Positions 53,935 to 62,233 of a stretch of DNA of 64,000 nt are shown here, in pieces. The stretch is from assembly GCF_001661915.1 (NCBI RefSeq), contig NZ_LYWY01000039.1:124001-188000 (forward strand), in the 5' to 3' direction. The notes under the pieces were generated by a model that worked only from the letters and a program-made list of their open reading frames with translations, was not told where the DNA came from and searched no databases. Numbering within the stretch: position 1 is the stretch's first letter; each line of letters opens with the position of its first letter. The position numbers were made by a program, and so were the translations under genes. Source of the DNA: Croceicoccus pelagius. GTDB lineage: Bacteria; Pseudomonadota; Alphaproteobacteria; Sphingomonadales; Sphingomonadaceae.

Positions 53935-54093
53935 TATCCTGCTCCAATCTTATCCGTAGGCTTCAGATTTGGCCGACTGGCCGCGGATGGCAACCTATGA
54001 CTTCGGCAAGGTGACGCACGCTTTGCCAATGGCCAAGGTAAGGCAAATTCCGGAGATTTCGTCCGGCTCACAAGAACCTAGAGGATCGAAGGC
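53935..54093. promoter_or_regulatory. divergent region between SDR triplet and Rieske G
   Basis: No gene is seen. The segment around 54020-54053 has TTTGCC and GGCAAA arms (with GCCAatgGCCA between them), a possible operator. Core promoter boxes were not called. Confidence 0.3.
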
Positions 54094-55512
54094 ATGTCCG
54101 ACATCGATGTCACCGAAAAGTTCGGCGAGGACCGCAGCGAAGGCATCAGCTGGAACGAGCTGATGGAGCGCGATTCCCGTCCCGCGCCGGACATCTTGAC
54201 CGAAGAATCATACGAGTACCGCGGCTCCGACCCGATCCCGGTAGAGCGCTACACGAGCGAGGAATTCGCGAAGAAAGAGCGCGAGCGCATGTGGCCCTAT
54301 GTCTGGCAGTTCTGCGCCCGCGAGGAAGAGCTGAACGAGCCTGGCGATTTCGTCGTCTATGAAAACGCAGGCCGCAGCTATCTCGTCGTGCGCCAAGACG
54401 ACGGTTCGATCCGCGCCATGCACAACGTGTGCCTTCACCGCGGCCGCAAGCTGCGCACCGAGGACGGTTCGGCCGACAAGTTCACCTGCCCGTTCCACGC
54501 CTTCACTTGGAACAAGGACGGCACGTTCAACCATGCACCGTGCCAGTGGGATTTCCCGCACCTCGAAAAGAAGAACATGGACCTGCCCGACGCCGAAGTG
54601 GCGACGTGGCAGGGTTATGTCTTCCTTCGCGAGGAAAAGGGCGGGCCGAGCCTCGAGGAATATCTCGCGCCGCTGCCCGACCACTTCAAGCGCTGGCGCC
54701 ACGATGAATGTGCGACCGTGATGCACGTTGCCAAGGAAGTGCCTGCCAACTGGAAGGTCGTGATGGAAGCCTTCATGGAAGCTTGGCACACGATCGTCAC
54801 GCACCCGCAGCTCCTGCCGTTCACGGGCGATTCCAACTCGGCCTACCGGACGTGGGGCGACAATATCAACGTGAACCTCGTGCCCTTCGGCATCATGAGC
54901 CCGCACATCCAGGAAGGGCAGGGCGAGCAGTGGATTGTTGACGAGTTCATCAAGTACAACGGTCGCAGCTCGGACAACTACGAGAGCGCGGGCGACCCGA
55001 TGGCGATCGCCGTTCCCGAAGGCAAGACCGCGCGTGAAGCTTTGGGCGACAAGATGCGCGAGGTTTATACCGAGACCACGGGCTACGACCATTCGGATGC
55101 GACCGACGCCGAAGTGCTCGACGCGCTGGTCTACAACGTCTTCCCGAACTTCGCGCCGTGGGGCGGGTTCATGCCGAACATCGTCTACAGCTGGTTCCCC
55201 GGCAAGACGCCAGACACCTGCGTCATGGACGTTCGCATTCTTGCCCGTTTCAAAAAGGGCGATCCCCGTCCGGCCGCCGCGCCGCGCAAGTTCCTCACCC
55301 TCGACCAGAAGTGGACCGAGGCGCCCGAACTCGGCATTCTCGGTGACGTGTTCGAGCAGGACATGGACAACCTCCCCTTCGTTCAGGAAGGCCTCCACGC
55401 CTCGAAGACCGGCGAGGTCCAGTTGGGCAACTATCAGGAAATCCGCATCCGCCAGTTCCAGGATACCATGATGAAATACCTCAATGGTGAACTCGGAGGC
55501 TCGAAGGCCTGA
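54094..55512 (+). CDS. Rieske oxygenase alpha subunit G
   Basis: The 472-residue subunit has C113/H115 (CLHRG), C132/H135 (CPFHAF), H232 and H237 and bridging Glu229 (MEAFMEAWHTIVTHPQ). It is paralogous to subunit B, with the same ligand positions, and shares its CPFHAF variant. GAGGAT precedes the ATG. The stop overlaps the ThuA-like gene by one base (TGATG), so both are expressed as a pair. Confidence 0.93.
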   Translation: MSDIDVTEKFGEDRSEGISWNELMERDSRPAPDILTEESYEYRGSDPIPVERYTSEEFAKKERERMWPYVWQFCAREEELNEPGDFVVYENAGRSYLVVRQDDGSIRAMHNVCLHRGRKLRTEDGSADKFTCPFHAFTWNKDGTFNHAPCQWDFPHLEKKNMDLPDAEVATWQGYVFLREEKGGPSLEEYLAPLPDHFKRWRHDECATVMHVAKEVPANWKVVMEAFMEAWHTIVTHPQLLPFTGDSNSAYRTWGDNINVNLVPFGIMSPHIQEGQGEQWIVDEFIKYNGRSSDNYESAGDPMAIAVPEGKTAREALGDKMREVYTETTGYDHSDATDAEVLDALVYNVFPNFAPWGGFMPNIVYSWFPGKTPDTCVMDVRILARFKKGDPRPAAAPRKFLTLDQKWTEAPELGILGDVFEQDMDNLPFVQEGLHASKTGEVQLGNYQEIRIRQFQDTMMKYLNGELGGSKA

Positions 55513-56306
55513 TGGACAAGATCGACCACGGACCCGACCCGCTCGCCGAGTTTTCTGCCAAGAACCATCCGGATCGCATCGACTGCGTTCTGATCGCGGG
55601 CGGTGTCTGGCACGATATAGATTTCGCGCGTCTGGAACTTCTGAAGCTTCTGGCAGAGGACCCGCGCGTTCGCACCCGCGTGTTCGAGGATTTCGAAAAC
55701 CTCGATGCGATCCGGGACGCCGACATCCTCATCAGCTACACCTGTAACGTTGTCCCTTCGGACGCGGCGCAGGAAACGCTGCGCGACTGGATCGAGGCTG
55801 GCGGGCGCTACTACGCGCTGCACGGCACGAACTCGATTCTGAAGCTGATGGACGACGGTCTGTTCCACGCTCCGCGTGAAGCGCAGTTGTTCATGGACGT
55901 GCTGGGCAGCCAGTTCATCACCCACCCGCCGATCGCGCCCTATAGGGTTACGGTCGCGGACCCGGATCACGAACTGGTCACCGGGGTCGAGCCTTTCGAG
56001 ACGACGGACGAGCTCTACCACCTCGAAACGCACGGCGACCTTCATGTCCTGCTGGAGACCGAGTGCACCGAGGAAGGTACCGGCTTTGCCGAGGCTGCGG
56101 ACGCACTTGGCGTACACCCCGTCATGTACATCAAGGAGCGGGGCAAGGGCGCGGTCCTCTACAATACCCTCGGCCATTGCCGCGGGCACTACGACCTCCA
56201 GCCGCTGGCCGACTGGTGGCCGACGGTCGATCGCTGCGCATGGGAGCTGCCGGTCTATTACGACCTGCTTCGCCGCGGCATCGGCTGGATAAAACGCCGC
56301 GACTAG
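55512..56306 (+). CDS. ThuA-like domain protein, coupled to Rieske G
   Basis: The 264-residue product has the ThuA pattern: VLIAGGVWHDIDFARLELLKLL, then GGRYYALHGTNSI and a late GKGAVLYNTLGHCRGHYDLQPLADWW. It is distantly related to the product of 24239. It starts on the last base of the Rieske G stop codon. A partner role for the oxygenase, or a hydrolase/lyase acting on its product, is plausible, but no reaction is known for this combination. Confidence 0.85.
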   Translation: MDKIDHGPDPLAEFSAKNHPDRIDCVLIAGGVWHDIDFARLELLKLLAEDPRVRTRVFEDFENLDAIRDADILISYTCNVVPSDAAQETLRDWIEAGGRYYALHGTNSILKLMDDGLFHAPREAQLFMDVLGSQFITHPPIAPYRVTVADPDHELVTGVEPFETTDELYHLETHGDLHVLLETECTEEGTGFAEAADALGVHPVMYIKERGKGAVLYNTLGHCRGHYDLQPLADWWPTVDRCAWELPVYYDLLRRGIGWIKRRD

Positions 56307-56354
56307 GCGCGGGGCGCACGAATTCTGGAAGCGGTCTGCAAGGGCTGCTACGCA

Positions 56355-56387
56355 AAAGGCTTCGGGGCATGAACCCGAAGCCTTTTT
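56355..56387 (+). terminator. rho-independent terminator after ThuA-like gene
   Basis: A perfect 12-base stem (AAAGGCTTCGGG with CCCGAAGCCTTT, 7-base loop) ends in five T (56383-56387), about 50 bases after the ThuA-like stop. It closes the last catabolic transcript and overlaps the upstream ATG of the next frame at 56369. Confidence 0.88.
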
Positions 56388-56404
56388 CGTTCGTTGTCAG
56401 GTCG

Positions 56405-57103
56405 ATGCAGCTCAAATTTGCCAGCTACAACATTCACAAGGCCGTAGGGCTGGACCGCAGGCGCGATCCCGATCGCATACTGTCGGTCCTGCATGAGCTC
56501 GATGCCGACGTGATCGCGCTTCAGGAATGCGACCGCCGTTTTGGCCGGCGGGAAAGCGTGCTGCCAAGGGCGCGCATCGAGGATTCTCCCTATCGTCCGA
56601 TTGCGCTGAGCATTCGGCCCGGCAGTCTCGGCTGGCACGGCAATACGTTCCTGCTTAAAAAGGAGATCAGCGTGGTCGAGACCGATCCGTTGATCCTGCC
56701 CACATTGGAGCCGCGCGGGGCCGTGCGCGTCGATATCGAACATGGTGGCAAGCGCGTCCGCGCAATCGGAATGCACCTCGACCTCTCAGGTTTTCGACGG
56801 CGTCACCAGGCAGAGGCCGTCCTTGCCCATCTTGACGATTGCAAGCATGACTGCCCGACTGTCGTCATGGGCGACACCAACGAATGGTCGAGCACAGGCG
56901 GCATGCTCCGCCTGTTCCGCGACCGCTGGCATTCGCCTGATTGCGGGCCCAGTTTTCCGACGCGCCGCCCGATCGCGCGGCTCGACCGGATCTTTGCCAG
57001 CCATCAGTGGGACATGGTCGACAGCGGGGTGCATCACAGCCTGCTGGCTTCTCGTGCGTCGGATCACCTGCCGGTATGGGCGACCCTGTCGCTCAAATCC
57101 TGA
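56405..57103 (+). CDS. endonuclease/exonuclease/phosphatase family protein
   Basis: The 232-residue protein has the EEP fold: FASYNIHKAVGLD, DVIALQECD (catalytic acid), the GMHLDLS and VVMGDTNEWSS segments and the terminal ASDHLPVWATLSL with the catalytic His. Substrates of this superfamily range from phospholipids to DNA, so the function is open. The ATG at 56405 is preferred over 56369, because the latter lies in the loop of the preceding terminator. This gene appears outside the catabolic operons. Confidence 0.85.
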   Translation: MQLKFASYNIHKAVGLDRRRDPDRILSVLHELDADVIALQECDRRFGRRESVLPRARIEDSPYRPIALSIRPGSLGWHGNTFLLKKEISVVETDPLILPTLEPRGAVRVDIEHGGKRVRAIGMHLDLSGFRRRHQAEAVLAHLDDCKHDCPTVVMGDTNEWSSTGGMLRLFRDRWHSPDCGPSFPTRRPIARLDRIFASHQWDMVDSGVHHSLLASRASDHLPVWATLSLKS

Positions 57104-57141
57104 GCGCGCACTTGCACAAAATTTAAGCAGGTTCGTTCGCA

Positions 57142-57158
57142 TGCACGGAATCCGTGCG
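57142..57158. promoter_or_regulatory. NtrC-like enhancer site
   Basis: TGCAC-GGAATCC-GTGCG matches the NtrC pattern TGCAC-N7-GTGCA at nine of ten fixed positions. It lies about 70-85 bases upstream of the -24 element, the usual distance for an activator of sigma-54 promoters. Confidence 0.65.
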
Positions 57159-57225
57159 CTAATGTGAACAGAAGGTTACTGCGTCGATTCCGCCGAAAAC
57201 CGCCGATTATTGCGCTTGCAGCATT

Positions 57226-57242
57226 TTGGCACGCCCCTTGCA
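57226..57242 (+). promoter_or_regulatory. sigma-54 promoter of the first glnK-amtB unit
   Basis: TTGGCACG-CCCC-TTGCA matches the sigma-54 consensus exactly, with GG at 57228-57229 and GC at 57240-57241, ten bases apart. Initiation is expected near 57253, giving a leader of about 38 bases before the P-II gene. Confidence 0.88.
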
Positions 57243-57290
57243 GTACCACTGGCACCGGCAGACGGGCCGGGAGGCAATAAGGGGGCTGAG

Positions 57291-57629
57291 ATGAAATTCA
57301 TCATCGCCATCATCAAGCCGTTCAAGCTGGACGAAGTACGCGAGGCACTTGGCTCGCTGGGCGTCGCGGGCATGACGGTGACCGAGGTTAAGGGTTTCGG
57401 GCGTCAGAAGGGGCAGACCGAGATCTACCGCGGTGCGGAATACTCCACGAACATGCTGCCCAAGGTGAAGATCGAGATTGCCGCAAGCGACGCGCTTGCT
57501 CCGCAGATCATCGAATCCATCCAGCAGACTGCCAGCACCGAAGCCATCGGCGACGGCAAGATCTTCGTGCTCGACCTTGCCAGCGCCGTGCGTATCCGCA
57601 CCGGCGAATCTGGCGACACCGCGCTCTGA
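57291..57629 (+). CDS. glnK: P-II family nitrogen regulatory protein, first copy
   Basis: The 112-residue P-II signal protein senses 2-oxoglutarate and ATP/ADP and blocks the ammonium channel when nitrogen is plentiful. The T-loop is FGRQKGQTEIYRGAEYSTN with Tyr51 as the uridylylation site, and the B- and C-loop segments TASTEAIGDGKIFVLDL and RIRTGESGDTAL are intact. The start at 57291 is set by the conserved MKFIIAIIKP. It is expressed from a sigma-54 promoter and precedes amtB by 17 bases, the standard pair. Distinguishing GlnK from GlnB rests on this linkage. Confidence 0.94.
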   Translation: MKFIIAIIKPFKLDEVREALGSLGVAGMTVTEVKGFGRQKGQTEIYRGAEYSTNMLPKVKIEIAASDALAPQIIESIQQTASTEAIGDGKIFVLDLASAVRIRTGESGDTAL

Positions 57630-57646
57630 TACGAAGGGGATTCCCA

Positions 57647-58978
57647 ATGGATCGTAACACCATCAAATGGGGCATGCGCGCGGTTGCTGCCGCTGCCCTG
57701 GTCGCGCCCGTCGCGGCTTTCGCACAGGATGAGGCCGTACCGGCTGCCGAAATGGTCGGCGGCGGCACCGCCTATATCCTGAACACCCTCCTGTTCCTCA
57801 TCGGCGGTTTCCTCGTCATGTGGATGGCCGCGGGCTTCGCCATGCTCGAAGCCGGTTTGGTGCGTTCGAAGAACGTCTCGATGCAGTGCCTCAAGAACAT
57901 CGCGCTCTACTCGATCGCGGGCATCATGTTCTGGGTCATCGGTTACGGCATCGCCTATCCGGGCGATTTCAACGGCTACTTCGCCTTCGGTTCGATCCCC
58001 TATGCCATGCAGGGCGTGGGTGAAGCCGACGTCGAAACCGGCTACTCGGTCGCTTCGGACTGGTTCTTCCAGATGGTCTTCTGCGCCACCACGGCCTCGA
58101 TCGTCTCGGGCACGCTGGCCGAACGCATCAAGATCTGGCCGTTCCTGATCTTCACCGTGATCCTGACCGGCGTGATCTACCCGACCGTCGTCAGCTGGGA
58201 ATGGGGCGGTGGCTTCCTTGACCAGATGGGCTTCTCCGACTTCGCGGGCTCGACTCTTGTCCACTCGACGGGCGGCTGGGCTGCGCTGACCGGTGCGATC
58301 ATCCTCGGTGCCCGCATGGGTCGCTATGGCCCTGACGGCAAGGTCAACGTCTTCCCGGGCACGAACATCCCGCTTGCAACGCTGGGTACGTTCATCCTGT
58401 GGCTCGGCTGGTTCGGCTTCAACGGCGCTTCGCAGCTTGCCATGGGCACTGTCGGCGACGTTTCGGACGTGTCGAAGATCTTCGTGAACACCAACATGGC
58501 CGCCTGCGCCGGCGTTGTCGTCGCGATCATCCTGACGCAGATCCTGTACAAGAAGATCGACGTTACCATGGCGCTCAACGGCGCGCTGGCCGGCCTCGTC
58601 TCGATCACTGCCGAACCGCTCACTCCGTCAGTCCCGATGGCGCTGCTCATCGGTGGCATCGGCGGTGCGATCGTGGTCTTCGCGGTCCCGATGCTCGACA
58701 AGCTGAAGATCGACGACGTTGTCGGCGCGATCCCGGTTCACCTGATGGCCGGCATCTGGGGCACGCTGGCGGTCTGCCTGACCAACGGTGACGTTCCGTT
58801 CGTCGCGCAGATCACCGGCGTCATCGCCACCGGCGTCGTCGTCTCGATCCTGAGCGGCATCGTATGGTTCGTCCTCAAGCTCGTCATGGGCCTGCGCCCC
58901 TCGGCTGAAGACGAATTGCTTGGCCTCGACAAGGCCGAGGTCGGCGTCGAAGCCTACCCGGAATTCGTCAACGGCTGA
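57647..58978 (+). CDS. amtB: ammonium transporter, first copy
   Basis: The 443-residue inner-membrane channel has an N-terminal signal (AFA near residue 26) and about 11 membrane helices. The conserved pore histidines lie in DFAGSTLVHSTGGWAALTGA and DDVVGAIPVHLMAGIWGTLA. It belongs to a different Amt subgroup than the second copy, since these two segments differ clearly. Co-transcribed with the first P-II gene, it imports ammonium when nitrogen is scarce. Confidence 0.95.
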   Translation: MDRNTIKWGMRAVAAAALVAPVAAFAQDEAVPAAEMVGGGTAYILNTLLFLIGGFLVMWMAAGFAMLEAGLVRSKNVSMQCLKNIALYSIAGIMFWVIGYGIAYPGDFNGYFAFGSIPYAMQGVGEADVETGYSVASDWFFQMVFCATTASIVSGTLAERIKIWPFLIFTVILTGVIYPTVVSWEWGGGFLDQMGFSDFAGSTLVHSTGGWAALTGAIILGARMGRYGPDGKVNVFPGTNIPLATLGTFILWLGWFGFNGASQLAMGTVGDVSDVSKIFVNTNMAACAGVVVAIILTQILYKKIDVTMALNGALAGLVSITAEPLTPSVPMALLIGGIGGAIVVFAVPMLDKLKIDDVVGAIPVHLMAGIWGTLAVCLTNGDVPFVAQITGVIATGVVVSILSGIVWFVLKLVMGLRPSAEDELLGLDKAEVGVEAYPEFVNG

Positions 58979-58997
58979 CGATTTTCGAACACCAGTT

Positions 58998-59038
58998 TTG
59001 GCGGGGTGGTTCCTCCTCTCCTCTCCCCACCCCGCCAA
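58998..59038 (+). terminator. first hairpin after amtB copy 1
   Basis: TTGGCGGGGTGG and CCACCCCGCCAA form a perfect 12-base stem around a 17-base pyrimidine-rich loop. No T-run follows directly. Confidence 0.55.
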
Positions 59039-59069
59039 TAACGACGTTCCATCCTGCGAACGTAACTCC

Positions 59070-59107
59070 AAGGGTCGGAAAGCCAGCCGCTTTCCGACCC
59101 TTTTTTT
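59070..59107 (+). terminator. rho-independent terminator after amtB copy 1
   Basis: A 13-base stem (AAGGGTCGGAAAG with CTTTCCGACCCTT) with a 7-base loop is followed by seven T (59101-59107). It separates the two glnK-amtB units, so the second must use its own promoter. Confidence 0.92.
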
Positions 59108-59122
59108 GCATTTGCGAAAGGA

Positions 59123-59139
59123 TTGGCAGACACGCCGCT
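59123..59139 (+). promoter_or_regulatory. possible sigma-54 promoter of the second glnK-amtB unit
   Basis: TTGGCA at 59123-59128 and a CCGCT element at 59135-59139 give a GG-N10-GC spacing, but the -12 box deviates from TTGC. It is placed about 80 bases before the second P-II gene. A clear NtrC site was not found upstream. Confidence 0.45.
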
Positions 59140-59215
59140 TGCCTAACGGCAAAAGACATGCATCAGTGTTCCGCCCGGCAGCTTGCCGGAAATTGCAACA
59201 GGAGGGGCAATTTCG

Positions 59216-59554
59216 ATGAAATATATCATCGCCATCATCAAGCCGCACAAGCTTGAGGAAGTACGCGAAGCGCTCGGATCGCTTGGCGTGGCCGGTATGA
59301 CGGTCTCCGAAGTGAAGGGCTTCGGTCGCCAGAAGGGCCAGACGGAAATCTACCGCGGCGCCGAATACTCTGTGAACATGGTGCCGAAGGTTAAGCTCGA
59401 GATTGCCACCTCGGACGCGCTCGCCCCGCAGATCGTCGAGACGATCCAGGGAACGGCCAACTCCGATGCAATCGGCGACGGCAAGGTATTCGTGCTCGAC
59501 CTGGGATCGGCCGTGCGCATCCGCACCGGTGAAACCGGCGACACCGCGCTCTAG
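59216..59554 (+). CDS. glnK: P-II family nitrogen regulatory protein, second copy
   Basis: The 112-residue P-II protein differs from the first copy at roughly 18 positions by eye, mostly conservative. The T-loop Tyr51 and the GDGKVFVLDL and RIRTGETGDTAL segments are intact. An unusually strong AGGAGGGG precedes the ATG. It is paired with the second amtB 21 bases downstream. Both copies should still bind 2-oxoglutarate and may form mixed trimers. Confidence 0.93.
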   Translation: MKYIIAIIKPHKLEEVREALGSLGVAGMTVSEVKGFGRQKGQTEIYRGAEYSVNMVPKVKLEIATSDALAPQIVETIQGTANSDAIGDGKVFVLDLGSAVRIRTGETGDTAL

Positions 59555-59575
59555 CGCTCAGACGGAGGGACTTTC

Positions 59576-60916
59576 ATGGACCGCAAGATGCTTTGCGGTG
59601 CTGGCGCGGCTGCGGGATCGCTGCTTTTCGCCACCACTGCTTTCGCGCAGGAGGCTGCAGAGGCAGCCGCCGCCGTACCCAACCCCGGAAACAACGCCTG
59701 GATGATGACCTCGACCTTGCTGGTCTTGCTCATGATCATCCCGGGCTTGGCCCTGTTCTACGGTGGTCTGACCCGCTCGAAGACCATGCTATCTACGATG
59801 ACGCAGATCGGCGCCACGGCGGCTCTTGCCATGCTGATCTGGGTGATGTGGGGCTATTCGCTGGCGTTTGGCGATACGACTTATGAAGGAACGCTGGGCC
59901 TGTTCATTTCCGGCGGCAGCTACTTCCTGTCCGGCACTGATGCCAGCAGCACGGCGGCCACTTTTACTGACGAGGTAATCAGCAAATACGTCTTCATCAG
60001 CTTCCAGATGACTTTCGCGGCCATCACTGCGGCGCTGATCCTGGGGGCGACGGCTGAACGCCTGAAGTTCAACGCGCTCATGCTCTTCGTGCCGATCTGG
60101 CTGACGATCGTCTATTTCCCGATCGCGCACATGGTCTGGGCAGGCGGCGGCCTTCTTTTCGAGGACGGTGCGCTGGACTTCGCCGGTGGTACGGTCGTGC
60201 ATATCAATGCTGGTGTTTCGGGCCTCATCCTTGCCTACCTTCTGGGCAAGCGTCGCGGCTTCCCGCATGAACCGATGCCGCCCCATTCGTTGACTTTGAC
60301 GATGGTCGGCACAGGGCTTCTCTGGGTCGGCTGGTTCGGGTTCAACGCGGGTTCCGCACTTGAAGCCGACGGTTCGGCAGGTCTTGCAATGATCAATACG
60401 TTTGTCGCCACGGCTGCGGGTGCGCTTGCGTGGATGGTCATTGAACGCATGGCCGGTCACAAGGGATCGGCGCTTGGCTTCTGTTCGGGTGTGATCGCAG
60501 GTCTTGTCGCGGTGACTCCCGCCGCAGGTAACTCCGGCCCGTTCGGTGCGATCCTTCTGGGCATCGTCGCTTCGGCAGTCTGCTATTTCTTCGTTGCCAA
60601 GGTGAAGGGCAAGTTCGGCTACGACGATTCGCTCGACGCGTTCGGCATCCATGGCGTTGGCGGCATCGTCGGCGCGATCGGGACGGCAGTGGTTTACCAG
60701 CCGTTCCTTGGCGGCCCCGGCGACGGTTCGGTCGGTCTTGGTGCCCAACTGGGCATCCAGACCTTCAGCGTCGTCGTTACGATCGTCTGGGCAACTGCCG
60801 GCACGTTGATCGCGGCATTCGTGGTCAAGGCTCTCGTTGGCCTGCGTGTTTCGGAAGAAGTCGAGCTTTCGGGCCTCGACATCGGCGAACACGGCGAACG
60901 CGCCTACAACGACTGA
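59576..60916 (+). CDS. amtB: ammonium transporter, second copy (E. coli AmtB type)
   Basis: The 446-residue channel has a signal peptide (AFA near residue 24) and pore segments DFAGGTVVHINAGVSGLILA and DAFGIHGVGGIVGAIGTAV, which match the classical AmtB motifs more closely than copy 1. The unit carries a strong terminator downstream. Having two different channels each with its own P-II protein suggests use at different ammonium levels. Confidence 0.95.
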   Translation: MDRKMLCGAGAAAGSLLFATTAFAQEAAEAAAAVPNPGNNAWMMTSTLLVLLMIIPGLALFYGGLTRSKTMLSTMTQIGATAALAMLIWVMWGYSLAFGDTTYEGTLGLFISGGSYFLSGTDASSTAATFTDEVISKYVFISFQMTFAAITAALILGATAERLKFNALMLFVPIWLTIVYFPIAHMVWAGGGLLFEDGALDFAGGTVVHINAGVSGLILAYLLGKRRGFPHEPMPPHSLTLTMVGTGLLWVGWFGFNAGSALEADGSAGLAMINTFVATAAGALAWMVIERMAGHKGSALGFCSGVIAGLVAVTPAAGNSGPFGAILLGIVASAVCYFFVAKVKGKFGYDDSLDAFGIHGVGGIVGAIGTAVVYQPFLGGPGDGSVGLGAQLGIQTFSVVVTIVWATAGTLIAAFVVKALVGLRVSEEVELSGLDIGEHGERAYND

Positions 60917-60943
60917 CCCTCCTCACGGGGTCAGCCCAAAGAA

Positions 60944-60973
60944 AAAGGGCCGGAGGTTCGCCTCCGGCCCTTT
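60944..60973. terminator. bidirectional terminator with UUCG loop
   Basis: A 13-base stem (AAAGGGCCGGAGG with CCTCCGGCCCTTT) closed by a TTCG loop lies between the second amtB and a convergent gene. It ends in T residues in both directions. A smaller hairpin CTGACCC/GGGTCAG (60913-60934) precedes it. Confidence 0.9.
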
Positions 60974-60992
60974 CTCATTTCGGGTGGTGGTG

Positions 60993-61427
60993 TCAGCTTC
61001 CGGCGCTGAGCATATCGATCAACTGACGGATCGGCGATACGTCGTAACCTGCACCCGAAGCCTTGGAGGAAATGACCGCCGGATTCTTTCCGGCCTTCGC
61101 CTCGGCCAAGGCCCAGAGCAGGGTCGAGCGCGTGCCCGAACGGCAATAGGCCAGCACCGGACCTTCGGCCTTGTCGAGAGCTTCTCGCATCGCATCGACC
61201 TGCCCCTGGCCGAAACCTGCGTGGGTGATCGGAATGGCGATGTATTCGATGCCAGCCGCCTTCGCCGTGGCCTCGATCTCGGCACCCGGTGTCTGATCGG
61301 GGGACTCGTCCTCTGGCCGGTTGTTGACGATCAGCGTGACGCCCAGCGCCTTGGCATCGGCAATTTCGTCAACGGTGATCTGGGGACTGGCGTAGATCGT
61401 GTCATCGATCTGGCGGAACTGGCTCAT
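60993..61427 (-). CDS. TIGR01244 family phosphatase-like/sulfur transferase protein
   Basis: The 144-residue product has the dual-specificity phosphatase-like fold of the TIGR01244 (Blh-type) family. The active-site loop is [15 protein letters not shown] and an upstream Asp/Asn block reads [15 protein letters not shown]. Members often occur next to sulfide or persulfide handling genes. Here it overlaps a TerC gene by four bases. Its physiological substrate is unknown. Confidence 0.85.
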   Translation of the reverse strand: MSQFRQIDDTIYASPQITVDEIADAKALGVTLIVNNRPEDESPDQTPGAEIEATAKAAGIEYIAIPITHAGFGQGQVDAMREALDKAEGPVLAYCRSGTRSTLLWALAEAKAGKNPAVISSKASGAGYDVSPIRQLIDMLSAGS

Positions 61428-62233
61428 GCGGTAAGGTCCTTCATGGATTTTTCTTGGGCGCGTCGATTGCGCTGAATCATGTTGAGGAGCTCTACACCGA
61501 CGGAAAAGCCCATGGCAGCGTAGATATAGCCCTTGGGGACGTGGAAACCGAACCCGTCCGCGATCAGCACAAGCCCGATCATGACGAGGAACGCCAGCGC
61601 CAGCATGACGAGCGAGGGGTTCTTCTCGATGAAGCGGGCAAGGGGATCGGCGGCGACCAGCATGATGCCGACCGTGATGACGACGGCGGTCACCATGATC
61701 GGGATTTCATCGGTCATGCCGACGGCGGTCAGAATCGAATCGACCGAGAATACGAGATCGAGCGCGATGATCTGCGCGATCGCGGCGCCGAAGCCGATCG
61801 TGGCGACGGCTTTGCCGGTGTTCTTGTCCAGCATCGTGCCCGAATCGCCTTCGGGGTCCATGGAGTGGTGGATCTCGGTCGTCGCCTTCCAGAGGAGGAA
61901 CAGACCGCCCGCGATAAGGATGAGATCGCGGCCCGAAAAGGCTGTTTCGAAAGTCGCCTCACCATGTGGGCCGGGCGCGCCTGTGATGCCCAGATCGAAC
62001 AGCGGGGTCTGGAGCGTCACCAGCCAGCCGATCAGCATCAGCAGGCAGATTCGCATGATGAGGGCAAGGGCAAGGCCTAGCCGCCGTGCCTTGGATTGCT
62101 GATGCTCGGGAAGGCGGTTCGAAAGGATGGCGATGAAGACGAGATTGTCTATTCCCAGAACGACTTCAAGCACGATCAGGGTGAGGAGGGCGGCCCAGGC
62201 AGCCGGGTCGGAAAGCAGCGCAAGAATGTCCAT
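61424..62233 (-). CDS. TerC family integral membrane protein
   Basis: The 269-residue membrane protein has about seven helices and the TerC blocks [21 protein letters not shown] and [20 protein letters not shown], with acidic residues buried in the membrane. The family exports metal ions, notably manganese in characterised members. Its stop overlaps the start of the TIGR01244 gene, so both belong to one leftward unit. Confidence 0.9.
   Translation of the reverse strand: MDILALLSDPAAWAALLTLIVLEVVLGIDNLVFIAILSNRLPEHQQSKARRLGLALALIMRICLLMLIGWLVTLQTPLFDLGITGAPGPHGEATFETAFSGRDLILIAGGLFLLWKATTEIHHSMDPEGDSGTMLDKNTGKAVATIGFGAAIAQIIALDLVFSVDSILTAVGMTDEIPIMVTAVVITVGIMLVAADPLARFIEKNPSLVMLALAFLVMIGLVLIADGFGFHVPKGYIYAAMGFSVGVELLNMIQRNRRAQEKSMKDLTA

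Noticed and set aside
9488-56306. Mobile genomic island with integrase or IS borders
   Set aside because: No integrase, transposase, tRNA border or direct repeats were seen. The left and right flanks are ordinary housekeeping genes. Acquisition by transfer remains possible but unsupported.
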